Shown: positions 25,711 through 34,501, counted from the first letter of the stretch. The stretch: 64,000 nucleotides of DNA from Rhizobium sp. Q54 (GCA_945907045.1 CAMDSH010000005.1:62001-126000), one strand, 5' to 3'. Program-made: numbers and translations. The notes: a model not told the origin generated them from the sequence alone.

Positions 25711-26526
25711 CTATCCGTGCAGCAATTCCAGCGTCCCCGAGCGCACCAGCTCGATGGAGATGAGGAACAGCAGCACCAGCGTGATCTTGTAGAAAATCTC
25801 GGTCGGCGTGCGCCGCACCAGCCAGAAGCCGAAGGCATTCGCCGCCATCGCCAGCGGTAATAGCGCCAGCGAGGTGCCGAGCCCCTTGGCGGAAAATTGC
25901 CCCAGCGCGAAATAGGGCGGCACCTTGAGCACGTTCAACGTCGCAAAGAAGATCGCGTTGGTGCTCACGAACGCCATCTTCGCCATTTTCAGCCGCAGCA
26001 CGTACATCTGATAAGGCGGCCCGCCCGCCTGGCAGATGGTCGATGTGAAGCCCGAAAGCGCGCCCCAGAACAGGCCGCCGGCGACGCTGGCGCTGCCCAC
26101 TTCGGCGGCGACGCGCTTGGGCCCCATCCAGGCGCCGATCCAGGTGTAGAGCACGAAGGCGATGGTGATGACGCCGACGAAGACGCGCACCATGGATTCG
26201 GAAATATGCGCCGCCAGCGCCCAGGCGGCGGCGACGCCGATGACGGCGCCGGGCAGCGCGATGGCGAGCACGCGCCCGTTCCAGTCCTTGCGGTAAACCC
26301 ACACGGCGGCGGAATCCTGCGCGATCATGATGGGCAGAAAGATCGCGGCGGCTTCCAGCGGCGGCATCACCAGCGCCAGCATTGGCGTGGCCATTTGCCC
26401 CATGCCGGCAAAGCCGCCCTTGGAGAGCCCAAGCGCGATCACCGCCGGGATGGCGAGGACGTAAAACAGCGGATCGGTGATGACGGTCACGGGCGGGCCT
26501 TCGGCGATGCGCCTCTGACTACGCAA
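25711..26526 (-). CDS. TauE/SafE-family membrane exporter, copy 1
   Basis: 271 residues with about eight membrane helices. The N-terminal ALGLSKGGFAGMGQMATPMLAL and mid-protein GALSGFTSTICQAGGPPYQMYVL are the conserved TauE/SafE repeats. Members move sulfite, sulfonates or organic acids out of the cell. An in-frame GTG at 26490 (VTVITDPLF) is a likely alternative start, since residues before it are hydrophilic and unusual for the family. A distant relative lies at 62743. Confidence 0.88.
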   Translation of the reverse strand: MRSQRRIAEGPPVTVITDPLFYVLAIPAVIALGLSKGGFAGMGQMATPMLALVMPPLEAAAIFLPIMIAQDSAAVWVYRKDWNGRVLAIALPGAVIGVAAAWALAAHISESMVRVFVGVITIAFVLYTWIGAWMGPKRVAAEVGSASVAGGLFWGALSGFTSTICQAGGPPYQMYVLRLKMAKMAFVSTNAIFFATLNVLKVPPYFALGQFSAKGLGTSLALLPLAMAANAFGFWLVRRTPTEIFYKITLVLLFLISIELVRSGTLELLHG

Positions 26527-26611
26527 TCACCCCCGCCTTCACCAGCCTTGTTTGCGCATGGCCGCCGCGACACAATCGGGGTCAACGAGAATAAACGGGA
26601 GGAAGGCTAAG

Positions 26612-28528
26612 ATGGACGCCCGCGCGAGCCGATACCAGGAAGTCTATGCGCGCGCCTGCCGCGATCCGGAAGGGTTCTGGGCGGAAGCGGCGCGCGAGAT
26701 CGACTGGTACGAGTCGGCCAAAAAAGTGTTCGACCCGAACGCAGGCGTCTACGGCCGCTGGTTCGTGGGCGCGTCCTGCAACACCTGCTTCAACGCCATT
26801 GACCGTCACGTGCAGCGCGGGCGCGGCAAGCAGCCGGCGCTGATCTATGACTCGCCGATGACCGGCACGAAAACGACGTTCACCTACGAGCAACTGCTCG
26901 ACGAAGTGAAAACGCTCGCTGCGATCTTGCAGGATTTCGGCGTCGTCAAAGGCGACCGCGTTATTCTCTATATGCCGGCGGTGCCGGAGGCGCTGTTCGG
27001 CATGCTGGCCTGCGCGCGCATCGGCGCCATTCATTCGGTGGTGTTCGGCGGTTTCGCGCCGAAGGAACTCGCGACGCGCCTGAACGACTGCAAGCCGAAA
27101 CTGATCCTCTCCGCGAGTTGCGGGCTCGAGCCCGGCCGCGTGGTGAAATACAAGCCACTGCTCGACGACGCGATCAATCTCGCAAAAGAAAAACCGCAGG
27201 CCGTGCTTATTCTCCAGCGCCCGCAGGAAACCGCGGAACTTAGCCAGGGCCGCGATCACGACTGGGGTGCGCTCCGCGCTGCCGCCATCAAGGCAAAAAA
27301 ATCCGCCGACTGCGTTCCCGTCGCTGCCACCGATCCGCTTTATATCCTCTACACCTCGGGCACGACCGGAATCCCGAAAGGCGTGGTGCGCGACAACGGC
27401 GGGCATCTGGTCGCGCTGAAATGGTCGATGAAAAATTTCTACGACATCGATCCCGGCGAAGTGTGGTGGTCGGGCTCCGACGTCGGCTGGGTGGTCGGCC
27501 ATTCCTACATCGTCTACGCGCCGCTGTTCCACGGCTGCACGACGGTTCTCTACGAAGGCAAGCCGGTCGGCACGCCGGACGCCGGCGCGTTCTGGCGCGT
27601 GTGCGCGGAACATAAAGTCGCCGCGCTGTTCACCGCGCCGACGGCGTTCCGCGCCATCAAGAAGGAAGACCCGAAAGGAACGCTGATCAAGAATTACGAC
27701 CTGTCGAAATTCCGCACGCTGTTTCTCGCCGGCGAGCGCGCCGATCCGCCGACGGTGGAATGGGCCGAACAGGTTTTGAAAGTGCCGGTGATCGACCACT
27801 GGTGGCAGACGGAAACCGGCTGGTGCATCGCCGGCAATCCGGTCGGCCTCGGCGCGCTTCCCGTCAAGCACGGCTCCGCCACCGTGGCGATGCCGGGTTA
27901 CGAAATCGACATCGTGGACGACGCCTGCAAGAAATTACCGCGCGGCACGATCGGTTCGATCGTCGTCAAGCTGCCGCTGCCGCCCGCGTGCCTGCCGACG
28001 CTGTGGCAGCAGGACGGCCGCATGCGCGAATCCTATCTCGACGAATTTCCCGGCTACTACAAGACGGCGGACGCCGGCTACATCGACGACGATGGCTACA
28101 TCTACGTGATGAGCCGCACCGACGACATCATCAACGTCGCCGGCCACCGGCTCTCCACCGGCGGCATGGAGGAGGTGCTGGCCGGCCACCACGACGTTGC
28201 GGAATGCGCGGTGCTCGGCATCAAGGACGATCTCAAGGGAGAGGTGCCGTGCGGCTTCATCGTGCTCAAAGCTGGCGTCAACCGCCCGCCGAGCGAGATC
28301 GAGGCCGAGATCGTCGCGCTGGTGCGCGAGAAAGTCGGGCCGGTCGCGTCCTTCAAGCTGGCGATCACGGTGGCGCGTTTGCCGAAAACGCGCTCGGGAA
28401 AAATCCTGCGCGGCACCATCAAGAAAATCGCCGACGGCGATGCGTGGACCATGCCGGCCACCATCGACGATCCGGCAATTCTGGATGAGATCAAGGGCGC
28501 GTTGAAGGGGAAGGGCGTGGGGGCGTAG
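26612..28528 (+). CDS. prpE: Propionyl-CoA synthetase (PrpE-like)
   Basis: 638 residues, the length of acetyl/propionyl-CoA synthetases. It has the ACS N-terminal segment (GRWFVGASCNTCFNAIDRHVQRG), a YTSGTTGIPKGVVRDNGGH P-loop, WWQTETGWCIAGNP and the acetylatable lysine in RLPKTRSGKILRG. The ASCNTCFNAIDRH and RDNGGH forms resemble PrpE more than Acs. It activates propionate to propionyl-CoA. The ATG at 26612 has GGGAGGAAGG upstream. It is divergent from tauE. Confidence 0.92.
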   Translation: MDARASRYQEVYARACRDPEGFWAEAAREIDWYESAKKVFDPNAGVYGRWFVGASCNTCFNAIDRHVQRGRGKQPALIYDSPMTGTKTTFTYEQLLDEVKTLAAILQDFGVVKGDRVILYMPAVPEALFGMLACARIGAIHSVVFGGFAPKELATRLNDCKPKLILSASCGLEPGRVVKYKPLLDDAINLAKEKPQAVLILQRPQETAELSQGRDHDWGALRAAAIKAKKSADCVPVAATDPLYILYTSGTTGIPKGVVRDNGGHLVALKWSMKNFYDIDPGEVWWSGSDVGWVVGHSYIVYAPLFHGCTTVLYEGKPVGTPDAGAFWRVCAEHKVAALFTAPTAFRAIKKEDPKGTLIKNYDLSKFRTLFLAGERADPPTVEWAEQVLKVPVIDHWWQTETGWCIAGNPVGLGALPVKHGSATVAMPGYEIDIVDDACKKLPRGTIGSIVVKLPLPPACLPTLWQQDGRMRESYLDEFPGYYKTADAGYIDDDGYIYVMSRTDDIINVAGHRLSTGGMEEVLAGHHDVAECAVLGIKDDLKGEVPCGFIVLKAGVNRPPSEIEAEIVALVREKVGPVASFKLAITVARLPKTRSGKILRGTIKKIADGDAWTMPATIDDPAILDEIKGALKGKGVGA

Positions 28529-28545
28529 ACATAGTCCTCTCAGCC

Positions 28546-28577
28546 GTCATGGCCGGGCTTGTCCCGGCCATCCACGC
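28546..28577. repeat. REP-like palindrome, left flank of the GIY-YIG gene
   Basis: A 32 bp arm (starts GTCATGGCCGGG, ends CCATCCACGC) that is internally palindromic. It matches the inverted arm at 28891-28922 in 30 of 32 positions. The GIY-YIG start codon lies 17 bp downstream, so the gene is boxed between the two arms. Confidence 0.85.
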
Positions 28578-28594
28578 CTTGCTTCAATCGGTAA

Positions 28595-28882
28595 ATGACA
28601 GGCGGCTGGGTTTATTTCATCACTAATAAACGCGACGGCGTTCTCTATGCCGGAGTGACGAACGATCTCGCGCGCCGCGCATTCGAACATCGCGAGGGAC
28701 TCGTGAAGGGATTCACAAAACGTCACGGCCTGAAGCGGCTGGTCTACTACGAGTGGTTCGACGATATCCGCGATGCCATTCAGCGCGAATCGACGATCAA
28801 GCATTGGCCGCGCGCATGGAAGGTTCGGCTGCTGCACGGGATGAACTCGGAATGGAATGATCTGTACGACACGCTTCTCTGA
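28595..28882 (+). CDS. GIY-YIG nuclease-domain protein framed by REP palindromes
   Basis: 95 residues, a single GIY-YIG domain of the YhbQ/UPF0213 type. The core WVYFITNKRDGVLYAGVTNDL holds the two tyrosine motifs (VYF and YAG in place of GIY and YIG). The catalytic arginine is in DLARRAFEH, and the metal-binding glutamate in IQRESTIKHW. It should be able to nick or cut DNA. There is no clear Shine-Dalgarno. The gene lies between two inverted 32 bp palindromes, unlike ordinary housekeeping genes, which suggests a selfish or repeat-maintenance unit. Confidence 0.88.
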   Translation: MTGGWVYFITNKRDGVLYAGVTNDLARRAFEHREGLVKGFTKRHGLKRLVYYEWFDDIRDAIQRESTIKHWPRAWKVRLLHGMNSEWNDLYDTLL

Positions 28883-28890
28883 GCAGGAAT

Positions 28891-28922
28891 GCGTGGATGG
28901 CCGGAACAAGTCCGGCCATGAC
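28891..28922. repeat. REP-like palindrome, right flank of the GIY-YIG gene
   Basis: Inverted partner of the arm at 28546-28577 (starts GCGTGGATGGCC, ends CGGCCATGAC). It begins 8 bp after the GIY-YIG stop codon, so the gene and its two arms form one 377 bp unit. Confidence 0.85.
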
Positions 28923-29040
28923 GAGAATTGAAGCGTCAGCAGTGAAGACGTGGATTGCCGGGTCAAGCCCGGCAATGACTAGAGAGGATTAAGTCCGGCC
29001 ATGACGAAAATAGAAGCGTCAGCAATGAAGGCGTGGACGC
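28908..29040. repeat. Decayed REP copies and 83 bp tandem duplication
   Basis: The stretch AAGTCCGGCCATGACGA followed by GAAGCGTCAGCA and TGAAG-CGTGGA occurs at 28908-28953 and again at 28991-29037, 83 bp apart. Between them lies another intact arm (28949-28979, core GCCGGG-TCAAG-CCCGGC). The last copy keeps only half an arm. The region to 29257 holds no gene; it looks like an array of repeats growing by slippage, plus the leader of the next gene. Confidence 0.75.
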
Positions 29041-29257
29041 CCTTTTGAAATACGGGCGCGGAAGCGTGTCCTCCGGGACGAATAAACCGGCGCGCGGGCT
29101 GTTTAAAAGATGGATGGCCGGTGCGTTGAAAGGCCGCGAAATCACGCAATAGTTGATCGCAAGCCCGGCGCGATCCGGGTTAAACTACAGCCGGACGATG
29201 ACTTTCCGGCCGGCGGCCGAAAGCGCCGTTGTGCCCGCCCGCAGGAGCGGCACTGCC

Positions 29258-30994
29258 ATGGCGTCCACGCACGAGACGAGCAGCGAGGCTCCGGCGCCGG
29301 ACGAAATCCGCGCGGCGGTTGAGCGCATGCTGGTGAGCGACGTCTTCAGCCCCTCGCCGCAGCTGGTCGCATTCCTGCGCTTCGTGGTCGAGGCGCTGTT
29401 GCACGGCAAGGCTGACCGCATCAAGGGCTACACCATCGGCGTCGAGGTGTTCCGGCGTGACATCAAATTCGATCCGCAGCTCGATCCGATCGTGCGCGTG
29501 GAAGCGACGCGACTGCGCCGCACCATCGAGCGTTATTACGCCGGTGCCGGCGCGTTTGAGACGATCATCATCGACCTGCCGCGCGGCTCTTACGTTCCGG
29601 TTTTCCGCCGCCGCGGAGCGGAAGCCCCGATGCCGTCCCGGCGGCCGCTGGAAATTTTAAGCCACGCCGCGCGGCGGCGGCCGGTGCTGGCGTCCGCGAT
29701 AGCGGCTGTGTTCATCGCGGCCGTCATCACAGCCGGCGTCACCTTGAATACTTTCATTCAGCAGGCGCTGTCTTCCGGCACATATTCGTCTGCCGATGCC
29801 ATCGGCCCGCTACGGCCCGGCAACGGCATGCCGACCCTCGTTGTGCAGCCGTTCGATGTCGTGGGCACCGCCGATCCGCGTTTGCCCTCGGCGCCAAGCC
29901 TGCTGGAAAAAACGCGCGATGCCTTCTCGCGCTTCGATGCCATCAACATCGGATCGGAATCGTTGCCTGCCGGCGAGCGCGTCGATTACCGGCTGTTCGG
30001 GTTCATCGAATATCACGGCGACGGCACGGCCAGTCTCCGGTTCCGTCTGCTGGATGTCGTCGATGGCAATTCGGTGTGGACGCGGACTTTCGACCGGCTT
30101 GCCGTGGGGCGGGATCGCGCGGCGTCGGAAGACGGCATCGTGTTTGAGCTGGCGGCCACGTTGCTGCAGCCATTCGGACTTATCCGCTCGCGCGAGCGCA
30201 ACAAAAGTCTTACCTCCAGCGACGCAAGCGATCCCCGCTACCGCTGTCTTCTGCTCACCTCCGATGCGTTCCGCACTTTCGATCCGCCCGAATACGATCG
30301 CGCGCGCTCTTGTCTTGAACAGCTGATCGCGATCAGCCCGAGCTTTGGCGACGGGTTCTCTTATTTGGCCTCGCTCTATAATCGTGAGTATCTGTATGGA
30401 TTCGGAAAAGGCGCCGACGATCCGCGAACGCTCGACCGCGCTTTGCAATTGGCCCGGCGCGGCATCGAATTGCAGCCGGTGAGTGCGCGCGCCAACCAGG
30501 TGTTGAGCGCGGTGCTTTTCACCCGGCGGGACACCACCGCCGCCTTCGCGGCCGTCGAAAGGGCGATGGCGCTCAACCCGTACGATCTGATCATCGTGGG
30601 CGAATATGGCGGCCGGCTGATTACCTCCGGCGAAATTGAGCGCGGCATGCAGGTGCTGCAGCGCGCGGCTGGCGACGGGGGCTTGCGCCCCTCCTGGCAC
30701 CATTTTTATTTATTCCTCGGCAGCTATCTCAACGGCGATCTGACCGAGGCAACGCGCCAGGCCGCCGAAATGACCAGCGATACCTATACGCATGGACTTA
30801 TGGCGCGCGCGCTCGCGGCGGCGGCCAATAAAGACCAAGCGAGAGCGCGCGAGGCCTTGGAACGGCTGGTCGCCTTGCGCCCGGCCTGGCGCTCCAATCC
30901 CCGTGGCGAACTGGAGAAGTACATTTCATCGCCCCTGATCGTGGACCGCCTCGTCCGCGATCTTGCCGCCGCCGGCCTGCCGGGCGGGGTTTGA
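29258..30994 (+). CDS. Membrane TolB/TPR protein with N-terminal regulator-like domain
   Basis: 578 residues. The N-terminal 120 form a conserved alphaproteobacterial domain (LRFVVEALLHG, IKGYTIGVEVF, PIVRVEATRLRRTIERYYA, LPRGSYVPVF) that resembles the winged-helix part of CadC-like regulators. One membrane helix follows (VLASAIAAVFIAAVITAGVTL). The outer part has a TolB-like beta domain (LVVQPFDVVG...YRLFGFIEYHG) and then TPR-type helices to the end. A one-component sensor/regulator or scaffold is plausible. ATG at 29258 chosen with GGAG upstream; ATG 29198 is an alternative. Confidence 0.75.
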   Translation: MASTHETSSEAPAPDEIRAAVERMLVSDVFSPSPQLVAFLRFVVEALLHGKADRIKGYTIGVEVFRRDIKFDPQLDPIVRVEATRLRRTIERYYAGAGAFETIIIDLPRGSYVPVFRRRGAEAPMPSRRPLEILSHAARRRPVLASAIAAVFIAAVITAGVTLNTFIQQALSSGTYSSADAIGPLRPGNGMPTLVVQPFDVVGTADPRLPSAPSLLEKTRDAFSRFDAINIGSESLPAGERVDYRLFGFIEYHGDGTASLRFRLLDVVDGNSVWTRTFDRLAVGRDRAASEDGIVFELAATLLQPFGLIRSRERNKSLTSSDASDPRYRCLLLTSDAFRTFDPPEYDRARSCLEQLIAISPSFGDGFSYLASLYNREYLYGFGKGADDPRTLDRALQLARRGIELQPVSARANQVLSAVLFTRRDTTAAFAAVERAMALNPYDLIIVGEYGGRLITSGEIERGMQVLQRAAGDGGLRPSWHHFYLFLGSYLNGDLTEATRQAAEMTSDTYTHGLMARALAAAANKDQARAREALERLVALRPAWRSNPRGELEKYISSPLIVDRLVRDLAAAGLPGGV

Positions 30995-31143
30995 GGGAAG
31001 CCATTGTTTTTAAATCGTTATTTTCGCGCCTAGCACCCAGATAACAGTAAGTTTCTTCCGCTTTCGCTCCGGACAAGACAATAAACCGCGCGCGCTCCAA
31101 TTAGGGCGCGAGTCGAGAGTCTTGTTGAGGGGCACATCAAGCG

Positions 31144-31584
31144 ATGACGGGCTGCAAAAAGAGTTTTTCCGCCGTTACGGGCGCGGATGTCATCTCGATG
31201 GCAGACCGCGGCAGCGTTTTGCCGCAGCCCCCGGAGAGCATGGTGCTCACGATCGGCAATGTCGCGAAGATGTTCAATGTATCGCAGCTTGTTCTGCGGT
31301 TTTACGAACTCCGCGGCCTGATCAGGCGGCGCGAAGGTATGGGCGGCGTCCGGGTTTATAGCTGGACGGATTGCAGCCGGATCGTCTTCATCAACAAATG
31401 CCGAAAGGTTGGCCTAAGCCTTTCCGATATCGCTCCTATCATTGCAGCCGCCGGCAAGAATGTTTCCGCTCAGGATATGCGGCGCGCGCAGGAAGCCTGC
31501 GTCGATCTGGTCAAGCGGCTTGAGGGGCAACGGAAGGTTATCGACGGCGTGCTCGCGGAAATCGCGCACATTTATCCGGTGTGA
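31144..31584 (+). CDS. MerR-family transcriptional regulator
   Basis: 146 residues. The helix-turn-helix is LTIGNVAKMFNVSQLVLRFYELRGLI, followed by the wing GGVRVYSWTDCSRIVFINKCRKVGLSL and a short C-terminal dimer helix. The C-terminus lacks a cysteine-rich metal site, so it is not a classic mercury or copper sensor. GAGGGG lies 13 bases before the ATG at 31144; ATG 31201 is an alternative without a ribosome site. Target genes are not obvious. Confidence 0.87.
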   Translation: MTGCKKSFSAVTGADVISMADRGSVLPQPPESMVLTIGNVAKMFNVSQLVLRFYELRGLIRRREGMGGVRVYSWTDCSRIVFINKCRKVGLSLSDIAPIIAAAGKNVSAQDMRRAQEACVDLVKRLEGQRKVIDGVLAEIAHIYPV

Positions 31585-31593
31585 CCTTCGCCG

Positions 31594-31887
31594 TCACCAC
31601 GGCAGACACGGAAACACGGTGTCCGAAGCGAGGATGACTACCGCGGCGCCGAGCAGGGCGGCTAATTTGAGCCAGCGGCCGAGGACGCCGAGCACCAGCG
31701 TGGGGAGCACCAGCACCACGAAGAACGCGGTCGAGAGCGCGACTCCCATCAGTTCGAATCCGTCGCGGCGCGCGTTCGAGATGTTCCACCACTGCACGAT
31801 GCTGCCGAGCCAGAACAAGGTACCGAGGCCGGCGGCCACGAGCACGGCGATTCGTAACGGTGAATATTTCGCGGTCGTGCCGGACAT
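31594..31887 (-). CDS. Small membrane protein, three helices
   Basis: 97 residues with three hydrophobic segments: IAVLVAAGLGTLFWLGSIV, VALSTAFFVVLVLPTLVLGVL and LAALLGAAVVILAS. No family recognised. It is convergent with the merR-type gene (9 bp apart) and in line with the DUF427 gene upstream. A tRNA-like GTTCGAATCC inside it is coding (see rejected list). Confidence 0.65.
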   Translation of the reverse strand: MSGTTAKYSPLRIAVLVAAGLGTLFWLGSIVQWWNISNARRDGFELMGVALSTAFFVVLVLPTLVLGVLGRWLKLAALLGAAVVILASDTVFPCLPW

Positions 31888-31917
31888 CGTCGCCTTCCCC
31901 GGTAATGCGCGGGCAGG

Positions 31918-32199
31918 CTAGCCGACTTTGACGTCTTTCCAAAATCCGAACCGCTCGGCGGTTTGCTGCATCTTCGGCAGCGGCTTTTCGTATTGCCAGG
32001 CGTTGCGGGCGTGGCGCACGCCGTCGATCACGACATCGTAAAACTGCACGCCGTGCGGGCAGGCAAGGTCGTCGTCGGTTTGCGCGGCCTTCTCCAGCCA
32101 CTCGCGGCGCACGGCTTGCGCCGGAAAATATCGGTAGCCGCCGGCCTCAATGGCATCGGCGCTGTCGGCGATGACTTTATCGTTGAGCGTGGCTTTCAT
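31918..32199 (-). CDS. DUF427-domain protein
   Basis: 93 residues covering a whole DUF427 domain: MKATLNDKVIADS, YRYFPAQAVRREWLE, CPHGVQFYDVVIDG and NAWQYEKPLP. DUF427 proteins form a small beta-rich fold and are common in alphaproteobacteria and actinobacteria; their role is unknown. The ATG at 32199 has GGGAG upstream. It follows the TrcR-like gene by about 30 bp, so they may be cotranscribed. Confidence 0.85.
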   Translation of the reverse strand: MKATLNDKVIADSADAIEAGGYRYFPAQAVRREWLEKAAQTDDDLACPHGVQFYDVVIDGVRHARNAWQYEKPLPKMQQTAERFGFWKDVKVG

Positions 32200-32230
32200 C
32201 GCGCGCTCCCGCGCACTCACCGCGAGCGGA

Positions 32231-32962
32231 TCAATTCTCGTCCGCGTCGGCCTTGTCCTTGCCGCCGAGCTGCTTGAGCTTGGCGAACACGGCGCTCACG
32301 TTCAGGTCGCTGCCGCCCGGCTGAGCGGCTTCGGCTTCCGCCGCGGCGGCTGCGGCTTCCGCTTCCTTGCGCGCGGTGGTCTCGGCAGCGGGGAGCAAGG
32401 TTGCGCCCGCGGCTTCCACCGGCGCCGGCTTTTCCTTGTTCGCGCGGTTCACTTCGAGATCGAGATCGGTCTGCGAGCACAGGCCGAGCGTCACCGGGTC
32501 CATCGGAACCAGCGTCGCGGCGTTCCAGTGCGTGCGTTCGCGGATGGCGGAGATGGTCGACTTGGTGGTGCCGACCAGCCGCATGATCTGGCTGTCTTTC
32601 AGTTCGGGATGATTGCGCACCAGCCACAAGATTGCGTTTGGGCGGTCCTGTCGGCGCGAGACCGGCGTGTAACGGGGGCCCTTCTTGCCGCCGCGGTCGG
32701 CATCGGACATCGGCACTTTCGGCTCGGAGAGTACGAGCGATTTGCTGTGATCGGCCTCGGCTTCGGTGATCTGCTCGCGGGTGAGCTGCCCCGTTTGGAC
32801 GGGATCGAGGCCCTTGATGCCTTGCGCGGCGTCGCCGTCGGCGATCGCTTTGACCTCGAGCGGATGCAGCTTGCAGAATTCGGCCACCTGATCGAACGAG
32901 AGCGAGGTGTTCTCCACCAGCCATACGGCGGTGGCTTTCGGCATCAATGGCGCGTTCGACAT
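32231..32962 (-). CDS. trcR: DUF1013 protein, cell-cycle regulator TrcR-like
   Basis: 243 residues. The conserved core is MPKATAVWLVENTSLSFDQVAEFC, AIADGDAAQGIKGLDP, RPNAILWLVRNHPEL and IMRLVGTTKSTISAIRERTHWN. These are helix-turn-helix-like blocks kept across alphaproteobacteria, and the family is now named after the cell-cycle regulator TrcR. The C-terminal third is a low-complexity Ala/Glu linker with a conserved VFAKLKQLGGK end. The name is by family, not by test in this organism. Confidence 0.85.
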   Translation of the reverse strand: MSNAPLMPKATAVWLVENTSLSFDQVAEFCKLHPLEVKAIADGDAAQGIKGLDPVQTGQLTREQITEAEADHSKSLVLSEPKVPMSDADRGGKKGPRYTPVSRRQDRPNAILWLVRNHPELKDSQIMRLVGTTKSTISAIRERTHWNAATLVPMDPVTLGLCSQTDLDLEVNRANKEKPAPVEAAGATLLPAAETTARKEAEAAAAAAEAEAAQPGGSDLNVSAVFAKLKQLGGKDKADADEN

Positions 32963-33167
32963 GGGTTGGCCTCCGGCAAATGTCCCCTGAGCTTCGCCCG
33001 CCCTTCCGGACGAAGCACCAGATCATCGGGGATGATCGGAAAGTGGCCGGAATATAGGCACCGCGAGGGTGATGCGCAACCTTGGCTTGAGCCTGTGAAT
33101 TTGGGGCCGCAGGCGCGGGAATCGTGCGAAAATCCCTTTTTGCGGCAATAAAACGAAAGCCACCTGC

Positions 33168-34424
33168 ATGAGCGATGTCGAACTTGGCCGGCTGCTGTTG
33201 GGCCTCGTCAGTTTGCTGATGATGGCGTTGGCCTTCGGCCGCCTGTTCGAGCGGCTCTCGATGCCGCATGTGGTCGGCGAAATCGTCGGCGGGCTGCTGC
33301 TGGGGCCGAGCTTGCTCGGGCTGTTCCTGCCCGACGTGCATGCCTGGATTTTCAAGGCCTTCCCGGCGCAGGGCGCGCTGCTTGCCGCCTTCTACTGGAT
33401 CGGTCTCATTCTGCTGATGTTCGTCGCCGGCTTTCGCGTGCAGCGCGAGCTTACCAGCGGCGACTGGCGCAGCGTTTCGGTCATGCTGATTTCCAGCATC
33501 GTCTTTCCGATGCTGGGCGGCTGGTATCTCACACTGCTGATCGACCAATCGCGCATGATGGCGCCCGGCGCCAATCCGCTTTCGTTCCATCTCGTGCTGG
33601 CGATCGGCACGGCGGTCACTTCCATTCCGGTGATCTCGCGCATCTTCCTCGAACTCAATTTGATGTCGACGCGCTTTGCCAAGGTCGTGCTGATGACCGC
33701 GACCTTGCAGGACCTTGTGCTGTGGACGGCGCTGGCGGTTGCGACCGGGCTTAATTCCGGCCGCAGCGCGGATGGTGCGCGGCTCGGCATCGTGATTGCG
33801 ACGACGGTGTTCTTCATCGGACTGTCCATAGTGCTCGGTCCCCCGCTGCTGCGCTGGATGGGGCGTCACATGCCGATCAAGCGCGACACCTCGGCATTGG
33901 TCGGCTACGCGCTGCTGGTGTGCTTTGCGCTCACCGCCGTGGCGAGCCTTTTGGAAATAAACGTCGTCTTCGGCGCCCTGGTCGCCGGCATCGTTGTCGG
34001 AACCTTGCCCGCGAAACAGCTCGATGACGTCAAGCAGCGAATATCCGATGTCGCGCTCTGGTTCTTCGTGCCGATCTATTTCGCCATCGTCGGGCTGCGG
34101 ATCGACCTTCCCAACCAGTTCGACCTGCAAATGGTGGTGGTGTTCATTTTGGTGTCGTCGGCGCTTAAATTTCTCTCGGTCGGCATCGCCTTGCGGTTTG
34201 CCGGCAAGCCGTGGCTCACCGCGATCAATTACGGCGTCGCGATGAATACGCGCGGCGGCCCCGGCATCGTGCTCGCCTCGGTGGCGTTGGCGTTCCAAAT
34301 CATCACCGAGAGCTTCTTCGTCACGCTGGTGATGGCCTCCATTGTCACGTCTTTGTTCACCGGGGTGTGGTTGCGAATTCTGGTCCGGCGGGGATATTCC
34401 TTCGGCAGCGCGGCTGCGGGATAA
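33168..34424 (+). CDS. CPA2-type cation:proton antiporter
   Basis: 418 residues with about 12-13 membrane helices. The N-terminus reads RLFERLSMPHVVGEIVGGLLLGPSLLGLF, with a proline-kinked VVGEI helix as in KefB/GerN-type exchangers. A later LMTATLQDLVLWTALA helix holds the expected acidic residue. There is no C-terminal TrkA-N domain. It probably exchanges Na+ or K+ for H+. Divergent from the TrcR-like gene across 205 bp that should hold both promoters. Confidence 0.88.
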   Translation: MSDVELGRLLLGLVSLLMMALAFGRLFERLSMPHVVGEIVGGLLLGPSLLGLFLPDVHAWIFKAFPAQGALLAAFYWIGLILLMFVAGFRVQRELTSGDWRSVSVMLISSIVFPMLGGWYLTLLIDQSRMMAPGANPLSFHLVLAIGTAVTSIPVISRIFLELNLMSTRFAKVVLMTATLQDLVLWTALAVATGLNSGRSADGARLGIVIATTVFFIGLSIVLGPPLLRWMGRHMPIKRDTSALVGYALLVCFALTAVASLLEINVVFGALVAGIVVGTLPAKQLDDVKQRISDVALWFFVPIYFAIVGLRIDLPNQFDLQMVVVFILVSSALKFLSVGIALRFAGKPWLTAINYGVAMNTRGGPGIVLASVALAFQIITESFFVTLVMASIVTSLFTGVWLRILVRRGYSFGSAAAG

Positions 34425-34501
34425 TCGCCGCCTGCCGTGCTTGACAGGCGCGGGGTTGAGCCGCCATCTCGGCATTAACGACACGAATTGTGCGGAAAAC
34501 T

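Noticed and set aside
28546-29040. CRISPR array (short repeats with spacers)
   Set aside because: The repeats are inverted or decayed, few, and differ in spacing; there are no cas genes. REP-like palindromes explain them better.
31745-31765. GTTCGAATCC resembling a tRNA T-arm
   Set aside because: It lies inside the coding frame of the small membrane protein (31594-31887) and no acceptor stem or anticodon arm can be folded around it.
32217-34484. 755-residue minus-strand frame across the TrcR-like and antiporter genes
   Set aside because: The protein is His/Arg/Gln-rich with no motif, and both strands already carry well-supported genes in other frames.
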